Positions 1 through 7,790 of a stretch of 32,564 nucleotides of DNA are shown here, piece by piece. Origin of the DNA: Bacteroidaceae bacterium (GTDB lineage: Bacteria > Bacteroidota > Bacteroidia > Bacteroidales > Bacteroidaceae); NCBI GenBank assembly GCA_024699495.1, contig JAILPK010000059.1, positions 1-32,564 on the forward strand, read 5' to 3'. The notes beneath the pieces are model-generated. The model was not told the origin of the DNA and searched no databases. It saw only the letters and a list, made by a program, of their open reading frames with translations. Position 1 is the first letter of the stretch. Each line of letters starts with the position of its first letter. The position numbers and the translations under genes were made by a program.

Positions 1-3
1 CAC

Positions 4-86
4 GGCTTCTAAGTTTGAACTTTACGGTTTGGCGATTGTAAAGTTACTCATTTTTAATGAGTTGAGCAAACTTTGAAGCCTTTTTT
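4..86 (+). terminator. Nested hairpin followed by T-run (terminator-like)
   Basis: A 14-bp inverted repeat (4-17 with 67-80, one mismatch) encloses a second perfect 7-bp stem (46-52 with 56-62, loop TTT) and is followed directly by six T residues at 81-86. This is the form of an intrinsic terminator on the + strand, presumably for a gene left of the window. The outer loop is long for a simple terminator, so an attenuator or the end of a mobile element is also possible. Confidence 0.55.
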
Positions 87-188
87 ATTCCTATTTTATG
101 TTAAACTATGCAGGGCTATTGCTACCTGCGAAACTTAAGTAGAGTTATATAAGCATTCATGTGTTTAGCAAAATGCAAAACTTAACGA

Positions 189-204
189 ACATGTGCACAT
201 GTGC
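189..204. repeat. Tandem ACATGTGC x2, also a 14-bp perfect palindrome
   Basis: The octamer ACATGTGC occurs twice head to tail (189-196 and 197-204). Bases 189-202 form a perfect 14-bp palindrome centred between 195 and 196. It lies about 150 bp upstream of the predicted -7 box of the zeta module. An operator or a short inverted-repeat remnant are both possible; the function is unknown. Confidence 0.6.
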
Positions 205-301
205 TTTACCAGACACCGGTATAAACTAATTGACAAAGCCTCACTAAATCAAAAAAAGAGGTAAAAGAGGATTAATCTGTTAAATAATCCCAAAAAGGGA
301 G

Positions 302-330
302 GATAATTGGTCACTAGGAAGTGAATTATC
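302..330. repeat. Interrupted inverted repeat upstream of the zeta-module promoter
   Basis: GATAATT at 302-308 pairs with AATTATC at 324-330, and TCAC at 311-314 with GTGA at 321-324, so the two arms form an imperfect dyad about 24 bp upstream of the TACCTTTG box at 354-361. The position would suit an operator for autoregulation. That is inference only. Confidence 0.4.
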
Positions 331-353
331 AAAAGCCAAATGAAAAAATCAAC

Positions 354-361
354 TACCTTTG
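354..361 (+). promoter_or_regulatory. -7 box TACCTTTG of the zeta module
   Basis: TACCTTTG matches the Bacteroidota -7 consensus TAnnTTTG exactly. No good TTTG is seen 19-21 bp upstream, so the -33 element is weak or the site is activator-dependent. Transcription would start near 367, giving a leader of about 45 nt to the GTG at 413. Confidence 0.5.
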
Positions 362-412
362 CCAAATAAAGATGTCAATCATTCCTAATAAATTAATCAT
401 AAACTATACAAA

Positions 413-1015
413 GTGGCTGACAAGAAATTAAATCTCTTCATTATCGCCGGATGCAACGGCGCAGGAAAAACAACGGCCTCTTTCACTGTGCTGCCAGAGA
501 TGCTCAACTGCCGCGAATTTGTAAACGCAGACGAAATCGCAAAAGGTCTTTCGCCATTTAATCCCGAGGGCGTAGCCATTCAGGCAGGCCGACTGATGAT
601 AGACCGCATAATACATCTGTTGAAAGAGGGAGAAACGTTTGCTTTCGAAACCACATTGGCTACTCGCTCGTATGTAAAACTGATTCAGCGGGCCCAGAAA
701 CGCGGCTATTTCATAACGCTTCTGTTTTTTTCGCTCTCTTCTCCCGAACAGGCTGTGGCACGTGTGGCAAAACGAGTCAGTCAAGGAGGTCATAATATTC
801 CGACCGAAGTGATTCTGCGCCGTTATCACGCCGGCTTGCAGAATTTGTTCCAACTGTATATACCCGTAGTTGATTACTGGGCTCTGTACGATAACTCCAC
901 TGTTCCGAGCGAGCGTCTGGCTTGCGGATGGAAGGATGCACGCGTGACTATAGAGAATGAAGAAAAGTATCAGGCTTTCTTCGAGCAATACAATCAAATA
1001 CAGACCGACTTATGA
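413..1015 (+). CDS. Zeta-toxin family kinase
   Basis: P-loop kinase of the zeta-toxin family, 200 residues. Characterised zeta toxins phosphorylate UDP-GlcNAc or related UDP-sugars in the cytoplasm, but chromosomal family members are functionally diverse. Visible motifs: Walker A GCNGAGKTT (13-21), the NADE segment (38-41), FETT (78-81), and the C-terminal RV..GGH.IP...RR block (121-137) that supplies the arginines contacting the phosphates. The start is GTG at 413, the first usable start after an in-frame TAA at 389-391. A TACCTTTG box lies 50 nt upstream. The stop overlaps the ATG of a 51-residue ORF by 4 nt (ATGA), so the two are surely co-translated. The toxin-first order is unlike epsilon-zeta, and toxicity is not shown by the sequence. 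Confidence 0.85.
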   Translation: MADKKLNLFIIAGCNGAGKTTASFTVLPEMLNCREFVNADEIAKGLSPFNPEGVAIQAGRLMIDRIIHLLKEGETFAFETTLATRSYVKLIQRAQKRGYFITLLFFSLSSPEQAVARVAKRVSQGGHNIPTEVILRRYHAGLQNLFQLYIPVVDYWALYDNSTVPSERLACGWKDARVTIENEEKYQAFFEQYNQIQTDL

Positions 1016-1167
1016 GTGAGCGCGAAGTAATAGAAATGCAGAAAAGTATCGACAAGGGTATTTTTCTTGCACAGAAGCGGCTCGTGGAGCGGGCCAAGCT
1101 AATGGGCACCACACTCGTTGTGTGTCGCAACGGGAAAGTATTGGACATTCGCCCTGAAGATCTCTAA
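1012..1167 (+). CDS. 51-aa partner of the zeta kinase (candidate antitoxin)
   Basis: Short ORF of 51 residues beginning MSEREVIEMQKS and ending DIRPEDL, reached through an ATGA overlap with the zeta-like kinase. The N-terminal two thirds is charged and predicted helical (many K, R, E and A residues around 8-31). The end has the pattern hydrophobic-VVCRNGKV-x-I-P-E-L. Small proteins of this build commonly sit next to zeta-family kinases in other bacteria, as far as I recall. It does not resemble the epsilon antitoxin of Gram-positive plasmids. A role as antitoxin or kinase regulator is inferred from position and size alone. It is followed by a 239-nt gap without an obvious gene. Confidence 0.7.
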   Translation: MSEREVIEMQKSIDKGIFLAQKRLVERAKLMGTTLVVCRNGKVLDIRPEDL

Positions 1168-1406
1168 ACGTGGGGAATTGAATTTCACGTGTGGAAACAA
1201 CAAAGTGTAAAGTTCATAGCTCCAAGAGGATCAGAACATAGGTATAGAGAATACTGTCTGACCTGAGAGCAGCTACATTTATCAACTTTAAAATCTTTTC
1301 TTTTAAGACTCACTTTGTAACATTTATGTGGCGTGAGTTCCATACAACATGTAGGCTAAAGCGGAAATGAGCTGTTATTAAACCGGATAACTTTTCCTGA
1401 CTATTT

Positions 1407-1796
1407 ATGCTACTGCCTCTGATTATATCTCTATATCTGGCTTCCGACACAACTGTAAAGGACACGATGCGCACGGACACAATGCGTGAGGTGACTATAT
1501 ATAGTCCGCAAGGACTGCCTGTGAAAAAAGCCATAGACAGAAGTCTCAAGAAAAAGAGAGAAGGGGAAACACATATCCCGACAGTTAGCGATATCATAAA
1601 CAAGCTCTCTCCCACCCTAAACGACAAAATCCTGCACCCCTTTGCCTTCAATGACAGAAAACGGGAAAAACGGCGCAAAAAACGTCTGCTCAATCTGGAC
1701 CATTTCGAAAAACTGAAGACATTCAATGAACTATTGATGGATGCCTACATAGAACAGATGCGGGAGGATTCAATCGAAAAGGCAAAACAACAATAG
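1407..1796 (+). CDS. Small exported (?) protein, unrecognised
   Basis: 129 residues, not assigned to a family. The first 12 residues (MLLPLIISLYLA) are hydrophobic and are followed by a polar Asp/Thr segment, as in a short signal peptide, but there is no basic n-region. The middle holds KKAIDRSLKKK, then SDIINKLSP.LNDKILHPFAF, and residues 83-95 are a dense Lys/Arg block, followed by a likely helical, acidic C-terminus. The frame is closed by TGA just before the ATG at 1407, so the N-terminus cannot be longer unless there is a frameshift. A longer homologue with a complete signal peptide would indicate a damaged copy. It points toward hemW (convergent). Confidence 0.5.
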   Translation: MLLPLIISLYLASDTTVKDTMRTDTMREVTIYSPQGLPVKKAIDRSLKKKREGETHIPTVSDIINKLSPTLNDKILHPFAFNDRKREKRRKKRLLNLDHFEKLKTFNELLMDAYIEQMREDSIEKAKQQ

Positions 1797-1943
1797 AGAT
1801 TATATTTGCAAGATCTTATATTTACGAAACCGAACACAAATAAAACACTCGTTGACTTGTCGCACAATAAAGACTGAAGGTCCCCGTCGCGCAAACCCTC
1901 TCTCACCTTAATCTTTAATCTTAACCTTGTCGAACTCAGATAC

Positions 1944-3161
1944 TTACAACCCCACAAGCATGAGATCACTCATGATATCGTCTGAGACCATTAGCGCTTG
2001 GCGTGAGAGACGCAATCGGCCCTGAGAGTTTATCAGCATGGCGGAAGTGATGTGTGGTGCAGCCATGCGAAGAAGATAATCAAGGCGCTGCTTTCCGAAG
2101 CGTTGTTCTATGAAATGGAGGTCTATTCCAACTGACGTGCGTAAACCACACATCACTGTCTCATTGTATATTTCATCGTCAGTCAGTTCGGTCTGCTGAG
2201 TAGCATAGTGAATGGGCAGATGAGCAGTAGGTTGAATTTGGTGGTCGGGATGATGTTTTTTAAAGTCTGATATTGGCGTGTTTTTCCAGCAAGATATATA
2301 TTCATCAAGATCAGGCCTGTTAAGCCATCGAAGGCGGTCGCCATTATAGCTATGAGCACCCGGACCAAAACCAATATACGGTTTTGAAGTCCAATAGGAA
2401 GAGTTGTGGCGGGATTCATATCCCGGTAGGGCGAAGTTGGATATCTCATAATGATGGAAACCCTCTGTTTCGGCCTTGTCACAAAGTGCCTGATACATGC
2501 TGACAGAGAGAGATTCGTCGGCCTCGGACACTTCGCCGCGCTCTCTCATCCGCCACAGCGGTGTTCCCTCTTCGAACATAAGGGCATAGGCTGAGATATG
2601 TTTAACCCCGAGTGAGAATGCTATGTCTAAGTCATGCTGCCAGACATCGCTGCTCTGACCTGGCAGGCCATAGATAAGGTCAATACTTATATTCCTGATT
2701 CCGGCTTGCTGCAGATTGCGTACGGCAGAAATGGCCGTAGCTGCATCGTGGCGTCTGCGGATAAGACGGAGTATAGGGTCGCTGAAAGTCTGAATGCCGA
2801 GTGACACACGGTTGACAGCTGCCTGGGACGGCGAAAGGGATATGAGTTGGCAAAGGTAATCTGCGGTCACGTCGTCGGGGTTCATCTCCATAGTGATTTC
2901 GGCATCAGGAACAGGTGTGAAATATTCGCAAACGGCAGCCAGGATGCTTGCAATATGCTTAGGAGAAAGCTGGGATGGAGTTCCACCACCAATATATATT
3001 GTGTGCGCGCACGCGTGAGGATAAATCTGCGAATAGTAACCTATTTCGCGGCACAGGGCGTCAACATATTCGTCTTTTCTACTCGCAGAAGTAGTGGAGT
3101 AGAAATCACAATAAATGCAACGCGAATAGCAAAACGGCACATGAACGTATATTCCAGCCAT
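1944..3161 (-). CDS. hemW: Heme chaperone HemW (radical SAM)
   Basis: HemW binds heme and hands it to respiratory enzymes; it was formerly annotated as oxygen-independent coproporphyrinogen oxidase (HemN-like). The radical-SAM cluster motif CYSRCIYC (C11, C15, C18) is right behind IYVHVPF, followed by GGGTPS and GIQTF motifs, and there is a C-terminal HemN-type domain. True HemN has CxxxCxxCxC and a longer N-terminus, which argues for HemW. I use ATG 3161 (405 aa) rather than the longer reading from 3197: homologues begin at MAGIYVHVP, and a TACCTTTG -7 box covers 3195-3202, so the longer start would lie in the promoter. There is an unusual His/Gln-rich insertion (HHPDHQIQPTAHLP...) before the C-terminal domain. 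Confidence 0.93.
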   Translation of the reverse strand: MAGIYVHVPFCYSRCIYCDFYSTTSASRKDEYVDALCREIGYYSQIYPHACAHTIYIGGGTPSQLSPKHIASILAAVCEYFTPVPDAEITMEMNPDDVTADYLCQLISLSPSQAAVNRVSLGIQTFSDPILRLIRRRHDAATAISAVRNLQQAGIRNISIDLIYGLPGQSSDVWQHDLDIAFSLGVKHISAYALMFEEGTPLWRMRERGEVSEADESLSVSMYQALCDKAETEGFHHYEISNFALPGYESRHNSSYWTSKPYIGFGPGAHSYNGDRLRWLNRPDLDEYISCWKNTPISDFKKHHPDHQIQPTAHLPIHYATQQTELTDDEIYNETVMCGLRTSVGIDLHFIEQRFGKQRLDYLLRMAAPHITSAMLINSQGRLRLSRQALMVSDDIMSDLMLVGL

Positions 3162-3194
3162 AAAAAATGAGGCAGAATTGAGGTTTGATATATG

Positions 3195-3202
3195 CAAAGG
3201 TA
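3195..3202 (-). promoter_or_regulatory. -7 box TACCTTTG of hemW
   Basis: On the minus strand 3202-3195 reads TACCTTTG, a full match to the Bacteroidota -7 element. No good -33 TTTG is seen at 19-21 bp. The predicted leader to ATG 3161 is about 30 nt, which supports the shorter hemW start. Confidence 0.55.
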
Positions 3203-3376
3203 GTCAAAAAACGGCAAATATTGCTTCTCTTGCAAAAAACTTGCGATTAAATGCACGCCGTTTCACAAATAATCACTAAATTGCACCCCGAAAGTGTGTT
3301 TTTAAGTCATAAAAGAGACTTTTTGCCACATAAAACCGATACAATTAATCTATTAAAATAATTATCTTACCATCAC

Positions 3377-5533
3377 ATGAAAACCTATCAGACGCAAGAA
3401 ATCAAGAACATTGCCTTGCTGGGTAATGATGGTGCGGGCAAAACAACCCTCACCGAAGCGCTGCTCTTCGAGAGCGGTATCATTAGTCGCCGTGGACGCA
3501 TCACAATGAAGAATACTGTGAGCGACTATTTCCCTGTAGAACAGGAGTATGGCTACAGCGTATTCTCTACAGTATTCCACTGCGAATGGAACAACAAAAA
3601 GCTAAATATAATTGACTGCCCGGGCAGTGACGACTTTGCAGGTGCTGCTATGACTGCCATGGGAGTCACCGACACCACACTCATCCTAATCAACGGGCAG
3701 TATGGTGTTGAAGTTGGTACACAGAACCATTTCCGCTATACGGAGAAACTCAACAAACCCGTCATTTTCCTCGTAAACCAACTTGATTCCGAGAATTGTG
3801 ACTATGATCAGATTTTGGAACAACTCACATCTGTATATGGTTCAAAGGTCGTTCCCATACAATATCCAATCAAAACCGGTCCGGACTTCAACGCTCTGAT
3901 TGACGTACTTCTGATGAAGAAGTATTCCTGGAAGCCCGAAGGTGGCGCTCCAATCATAGAGGACATCCCGGCAGAAGAGATGGACAAAGCTCAGGAAATG
4001 CACAAGGCTCTGGTAGAAGCTGCTGCGGAGCATGACGAGACTCTGATGGAGAAATTCTTCGAGAGTGAGGAGCTTAGCGAAGACGAGATGCGCGAAGGCA
4101 TCCGCAAGGGCCTGGCCGCCCGCGGCATGTTCCCCGTGTTCTGCGTCTGCGCGACAAAAGACATGGGTGTCCGCCGTCTGATGGAATTCCTGGGTAATGT
4201 GGTGCCGTTTGTTGACGAGATGCCCAAAGTGCATAACACACGCGGCGAAGAAGTAACTCTTGACCCCAATGGTCCGACCAGCCTCTATTTCTTCAAGACT
4301 GCCGTAGAACCGCATATCGGCCAGGTATGCTACTTCAAGGTGATGAGCGGTAAGGTTCATGAAGGCGACGACCTGACGAACGCCGACCGCGGCTCCAAGG
4401 AGCGCATGGCTCAGCTCTTCTGCTGCGCCGGTGCCAACCGCATTAAGGTTGAAGAGCTGGTGGCAGGTGATATAGGATGCACAGTGAAACTGAAGGATGT
4501 AAAGACAGGCAACACGCTGAACAGCAACGGCTGCGACCACCGCTTCAATTTCATCAAGTTCCCCGAACCGAAATATATCCGCGCCATTCGCGCTGCCAAC
4601 GAGAGCGAGACCGAGAAGATGATGGCTTGCCTGCAGCGCATGAGCCAAGAAGATCCTACATGGGTCATAGAACAGTCAAAGGAACTGCGCCAGATTCTGG
4701 TAAAGGGTCAGGGCGAATTCCACCTGCGCACACTGAAATGGCGTCTGGAAAACAACGAGAAACTGCAAGTGATATATGACGAGCCGCGCATACCCTACCG
4801 CGAAACAATCACCAAAGCCGCTCGTGCCGACTATCGCCATAAAAAGCAGTCTGGCGGTGCTGGACAGTTTGGTGAGGTACACATGATTGTCGAGCCTTAC
4901 AGCGACGGAATGCCTGTTCAGGAAGTATATAAATTCGGAGGTCAGGAATTCCGCATTAACGCCAAGAGCGAGGAAATAATAGACCTCGAATGGGGCGGAA
5001 AACTCGTATTTATCAACAGCGTAGTAGGCGGAGCTATCGACACCCGTTTCATGCCGGCTATCCTCAAGGGAGTCATGGCCAAGATGGAACAGGGCCCGCT
5101 GACAGGCTCATATGCCCGCGACGTGCGCGTAATCGTATATGACGGAAAGATGCACCCCGTTGATTCCAACGAACTCTCATTTATGCTGGCAGGCCGCAAT
5201 GCCTTCAGTCAGGCATTTAAACAAGCAGGTCCGAAAATCCTTGAGCCCATATATGACGTTGAGGTATTCGTTCCCTCGGAGAAACTCGGAGATGTAATGT
5301 CAGACATGCAGGGACGTCGCGGTATGATTATGGGTATGACTTCAGAGAACGGCTATGAGAAGCTCACAGCCAAAGTACCTCTGAAAGAGATGTCAAGCTA
5401 CAGCACTACGCTGAGCTCTCTCACCGGCGGCCGTGCTTCATTTGTTATGAAGTTCTCTTCATACGAGCTTGTTCCGACCGATGTACAACAGCAGCTCATC
5501 AAAGACTTCGAAGCAACGCAGACTGAAGAATGA
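3377..5533 (+). CDS. EF-G paralogue (EF-G2 type) lacking the catalytic His
   Basis: Ribosomal translocase paralogue, 718 residues, with the five-domain EF-G layout. The G1 loop is GNDGAGKTT (16-24) in place of AHIDAGKTT. The G3 motif is DCPGSDDF (80-87) where housekeeping EF-G has DTPGHVDF, so the His needed for GTP hydrolysis (His92 in E. coli numbering) is Ser84. The G4 motif is NQLD (134-137) instead of NKMD. Domains III-V are intact, including the domain IV stretch with KQSGGAGQFGEV and the C-terminal LTGGRASF region. Bacteroides thetaiotaomicron has such an EF-G2, reported to work without GTP hydrolysis during carbon limitation; similar use here is inference. A 179-bp gap separates it from divergent hemW, with no clear -7 box on this side. 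Its stop overlaps the M48 gene by 4 nt. Confidence 0.92.
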   Translation: MKTYQTQEIKNIALLGNDGAGKTTLTEALLFESGIISRRGRITMKNTVSDYFPVEQEYGYSVFSTVFHCEWNNKKLNIIDCPGSDDFAGAAMTAMGVTDTTLILINGQYGVEVGTQNHFRYTEKLNKPVIFLVNQLDSENCDYDQILEQLTSVYGSKVVPIQYPIKTGPDFNALIDVLLMKKYSWKPEGGAPIIEDIPAEEMDKAQEMHKALVEAAAEHDETLMEKFFESEELSEDEMREGIRKGLAARGMFPVFCVCATKDMGVRRLMEFLGNVVPFVDEMPKVHNTRGEEVTLDPNGPTSLYFFKTAVEPHIGQVCYFKVMSGKVHEGDDLTNADRGSKERMAQLFCCAGANRIKVEELVAGDIGCTVKLKDVKTGNTLNSNGCDHRFNFIKFPEPKYIRAIRAANESETEKMMACLQRMSQEDPTWVIEQSKELRQILVKGQGEFHLRTLKWRLENNEKLQVIYDEPRIPYRETITKAARADYRHKKQSGGAGQFGEVHMIVEPYSDGMPVQEVYKFGGQEFRINAKSEEIIDLEWGGKLVFINSVVGGAIDTRFMPAILKGVMAKMEQGPLTGSYARDVRVIVYDGKMHPVDSNELSFMLAGRNAFSQAFKQAGPKILEPIYDVEVFVPSEKLGDVMSDMQGRRGMIMGMTSENGYEKLTAKVPLKEMSSYSTTLSSLTGGRASFVMKFSSYELVPTDVQQQLIKDFEATQTEE

Positions 5534-6456
5534 TGAAATTCAAATCAACAATATTACGCACATGGGTGGTCACGTTTGTCGTGGCCACCTTTTGCTCTTG
5601 CGGCACCGTTTACAAAGTGCCCGTGACAGGACGCAAGCAGCGTCTGGTAGTTAATGACTCGGAAGTGTTGGCCCTGAGTTTCCAGCAATACAGCCAATAT
5701 ATGCAGTCGGCCAAACTAAGTTCCAACGCAACACAGACTGCAATGGTGAAGCGTGTGGGTCAACGAATAGCCAACGCTGTGGAGACTTATCTGAACAACA
5801 ATGGCTACAGCAGTGAAGTGCAGAAATACCAATGGGAATTTAATCTTGTGGCTGACGGACAAGCAAATGCATGGTGTTTGCCTGGCGGAAAGATTGTGGT
5901 ATATGAAGGCATATTACCTCTGACTGAAACCGAAGCCGGTCTGGCTGTGGTCTTGGGACATGAGGTGGCGCACGCAGTAGCCCGCCACTCGGCCGAGCAG
6001 ATGAGCTCAAAATACAAAGCCCAATATGGAGGACAGATTCTCAGTTCTGTTCTTTCCTCTGCCGGCGCAAGTAGTGCTACTGTAAGCAGCGCTGCAACTC
6101 TCTATAACCTCGGCAACAGTCTGACTCAACTCTCATACTCCCGCAGCAACGAGAGCGAAGCGGACCACATGGGACTCGTATTCACAGCGATGGCTGGATA
6201 TAACCCTAATGAAGCCATCAGTTTCTGGCAGCGTATGTCACAACGCACATCGAGCAGTACTCCTCAATTCCTCAGCACCCACCCATCGGATGAGAAACGC
6301 ATTGAGAATATTAAAAAGCACCTGCCGGATGCCATGAACTATTACAATGCTACGCTGTCTCCCACTACTGCCAAGAGCACAAAGAGCACCAAGAGTACTA
6401 AGAAAACAAAGAAGACTACTACCAAAACTACCGGCGGCTATCGTATAGGGAATTAA
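5530..6456 (+). CDS. M48-family metalloprotease lipoprotein
   Basis: Zinc endopeptidase of family M48, of the periplasmic BepA/LoiP-like class that degrades misfolded envelope proteins. 308 residues. The N-terminus has a hydrophobic segment (11-21) ending in a loose lipobox with Cys24, so it is probably a lipoprotein. The zinc motif HEVAH is at 144-148, and the third ligand lies in NESEADHMG (207-215). The THPSDEKRIENI block near 250-261 is typical of the family. The tail from about 280 is a low-complexity Lys/Thr/Ser repeat. The ATG at 5530 overlaps the TGA of the EF-G paralogue (ATGA), so the two are translationally coupled, an unexpected pairing of a translation factor with an envelope protease. 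Confidence 0.88.
   Translation: MMKFKSTILRTWVVTFVVATFCSCGTVYKVPVTGRKQRLVVNDSEVLALSFQQYSQYMQSAKLSSNATQTAMVKRVGQRIANAVETYLNNNGYSSEVQKYQWEFNLVADGQANAWCLPGGKIVVYEGILPLTETEAGLAVVLGHEVAHAVARHSAEQMSSKYKAQYGGQILSSVLSSAGASSATVSSAATLYNLGNSLTQLSYSRSNESEADHMGLVFTAMAGYNPNEAISFWQRMSQRTSSSTPQFLSTHPSDEKRIENIKKHLPDAMNYYNATLSPTTAKSTKSTKSTKKTKKTTTKTTGGYRIGN
6373..6430 (+). repeat. Low-complexity AAG-AGC-ACC/ACT repeat in the M48 gene
   Basis: Degenerate tandem repeats of 9-12 nt encode repeated Lys-Ser-Thr and Lys-Lys-Thr units at the C-terminus of the M48 lipoprotein. Such tracts can vary in length by slippage. Confidence 0.6.
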
Positions 6457-6494
6457 CCTGCTGCCCACACAAAAAACACTAATTCGTTTGGGTA

Positions 6495-6992
6495 TTATCT
6501 TTTTGATAGTTTATAATAATCAACGAAACTATAAGGAAAGGCATGACGTTCATCAGCTTCATGCCTTTCTTCGTTTTCTATATGCCACACCTCGGGATCA
6601 ATAACTGGGAAAAAGGCATCTGCTTCAGATGGGATGTCTGCCACATGAGTGATATTGAGGCGCTCTGCATAAGGCATAGCTTCTGAATAAAGGCTGGCCC
6701 CCCCAATAATATAAACCTCTTCGTCTGAGCTGCATGCCGAAAGAGCCTCATGGAGCGAAGTAAAGATTTCCACACCTGGAGCCGAAAACGAACTGTTCCG
6801 TGTAAGTACAATATTGCGCCGGTTGGGCAACGCTCCTTTAGGCAGAGATTCGAATGTACGCCGCCCCATGATGATAGTATGTCCAGAAGTCAACCCCTTG
6901 AATCTCTTCAAATCGTTAGGCAGCCAATAGAGCAGACGATTCTTATAGCCGATGGCTCCGTTTTCGGCTACGGCAGCAATCATGGAAATCAT
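6495..6992 (-). CDS. folA: Dihydrofolate reductase
   Basis: Reduces dihydrofolate to tetrahydrofolate with NADPH, replacing the folate oxidised by ThyA. 165 residues, normal size. Motifs: [14 protein letters not shown] at the N-terminus, W23-LPNDLKRFK with the active-site acid at Asp27, [14 protein letters not shown], and IIGGASLY for the cofactor. Residue 22 is Tyr where Pro or Trp is common. The ATG at 6992 overlaps the thyA TGA by 4 nt (ATGA); Met4 is a possible alternative start. The last part of the gene contains a strong 11-bp inverted repeat (see the terminator entry), which may serve transcription coming from the opposite strand. Confidence 0.96.
   Translation of the reverse strand: MISMIAAVAENGAIGYKNRLLYWLPNDLKRFKGLTSGHTIIMGRRTFESLPKGALPNRRNIVLTRNSSFSAPGVEIFTSLHEALSACSSDEEVYIIGGASLYSEAMPYAERLNITHVADIPSEADAFFPVIDPEVWHIENEERHEADERHAFPYSFVDYYKLSKR
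6536..6575 (+). terminator. Hairpin inside the folA 3' end, possible terminator for fusA-like/M48 mRNA
   Basis: GAAAGGCATGA (6536-6546) is perfectly inverted at 6559-6569 with a 12-nt loop, and on the + strand it is followed by TTCGTTTT. It lies 80 bp past the M48 stop codon, and the space before it has no other terminator. Read on the + strand it would end the EF-G2/M48 transcript; on the minus strand it is folA coding sequence without a following T-run. Confidence 0.5.
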
Positions 6993-7783
6993 ACGCTAAC
7001 CTCAGCTTTGATATGTGGCCAAGGGTCATAACCCTCAAGCGAAAAATCTTCATATTGGAAAGAGAACAAGTCTTTCACATCTGGATTCAAGACCATGCGC
7101 GGCAAAGGTCTGGGAGTTCGTGTAAGTTGCAAACTGGCTTGCTCTAAATGATTGAGATACAGATGAGTATCACCTGTAGTATGAATAAACCAACCTGGAC
7201 GAAGGCCAGTAACCTGCGCCATCATAATGCATAGCAGAGCATAGGAGGCTATATTAAACGGAACTCCGAGGAAGGTGTCGGCAGAACGCTGATAGAGCTG
7301 AAGAGAAAGTTTGCCTTCGGCCACATAAAACTGAAACAAAGTGTGGCATGGAGGCAGTGCCATTTTATTAACTTCTGCCACATTCCACGCGGAGACAATC
7401 ATACGGCGGGAATCGGGGGAATTGCGAATCTGGTCGAGCACCTGCTGAATCTGGTCTATAGTTCCGCCGTCATAGTCAGGCCATGATCGCCATTGATGAC
7501 CATAGACAGGCCCCAGTTCGCCATTTTCATCTGCCCATTCGTTCCAGATGCGAACGCCGTGTTCCTGGAGATAGCGAACGTTGGTATCGCCCTGCAAAAA
7601 CCAAAGCAGCTCATAAATTATGCTTTTCAGATGGCATTTCTTGGTGGTTACAAGTGGGAAGCCATCCTCAAGATTAAAGCGCATCTGATTACCGAAAACA
7701 CTTAATGTGCCGGTCCCAGTGCGGTCTTCCTTGCGAACTCCTTCATCAAGGATTCGCTGTAATAAATCGAGGTACTGTTTCAT
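6989..7783 (-). CDS. thyA: Thymidylate synthase
   Basis: Methylates dUMP to dTMP using methylene-tetrahydrofolate and releases dihydrofolate, which the downstream folA product recycles. From ATG 7783 the protein is 264 residues, the same length as E. coli ThyA, and begins [15 protein letters not shown]. Catalytic Cys146 stands in [36 protein letters not shown] and the [12 protein letters not shown] block are all present. A seven-residue longer reading from 7804 is rejected because a TACCTTTG promoter box covers 7791-7798. Operon with folA through a 4-nt overlap. Confidence 0.97.
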   Translation of the reverse strand: MKQYLDLLQRILDEGVRKEDRTGTGTLSVFGNQMRFNLEDGFPLVTTKKCHLKSIIYELLWFLQGDTNVRYLQEHGVRIWNEWADENGELGPVYGHQWRSWPDYDGGTIDQIQQVLDQIRNSPDSRRMIVSAWNVAEVNKMALPPCHTLFQFYVAEGKLSLQLYQRSADTFLGVPFNIASYALLCIMMAQVTGLRPGWFIHTTGDTHLYLNHLEQASLQLTRTPRPLPRMVLNPDVKDLFSFQYEDFSLEGYDPWPHIKAEVSV

Positions 7784-7790
7784 TTGGCTG

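Larger units (their letters stand above)
87..353. other. Gene-free AT-rich stretch upstream of the zeta module
   Basis: Bases 1-412 hold no gene that I can support. This part has no convincing reading frame and no tRNA-like structure. It does contain a tandem/palindromic octamer pair at 189-204, a short TCCC/GGGA stem near 286-298 and an interrupted inverted repeat at 302-330, all upstream of the zeta-module promoter. It may be a regulatory region or decayed DNA at the edge of an accessory island. Confidence 0.4.

Noticed and set aside
428..997. 189-residue antisense frame across the zeta kinase
   Set aside because: Full overlap with a gene that has clear kinase motifs; no motif, promoter or start signal of its own.
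3842..4648. 268-residue antisense reading frame inside the EF-G paralogue
   Set aside because: It lies wholly within a conserved gene, its protein has no recognisable motif and is rich in His/Leu/Ala as expected from reading biased codons backwards.
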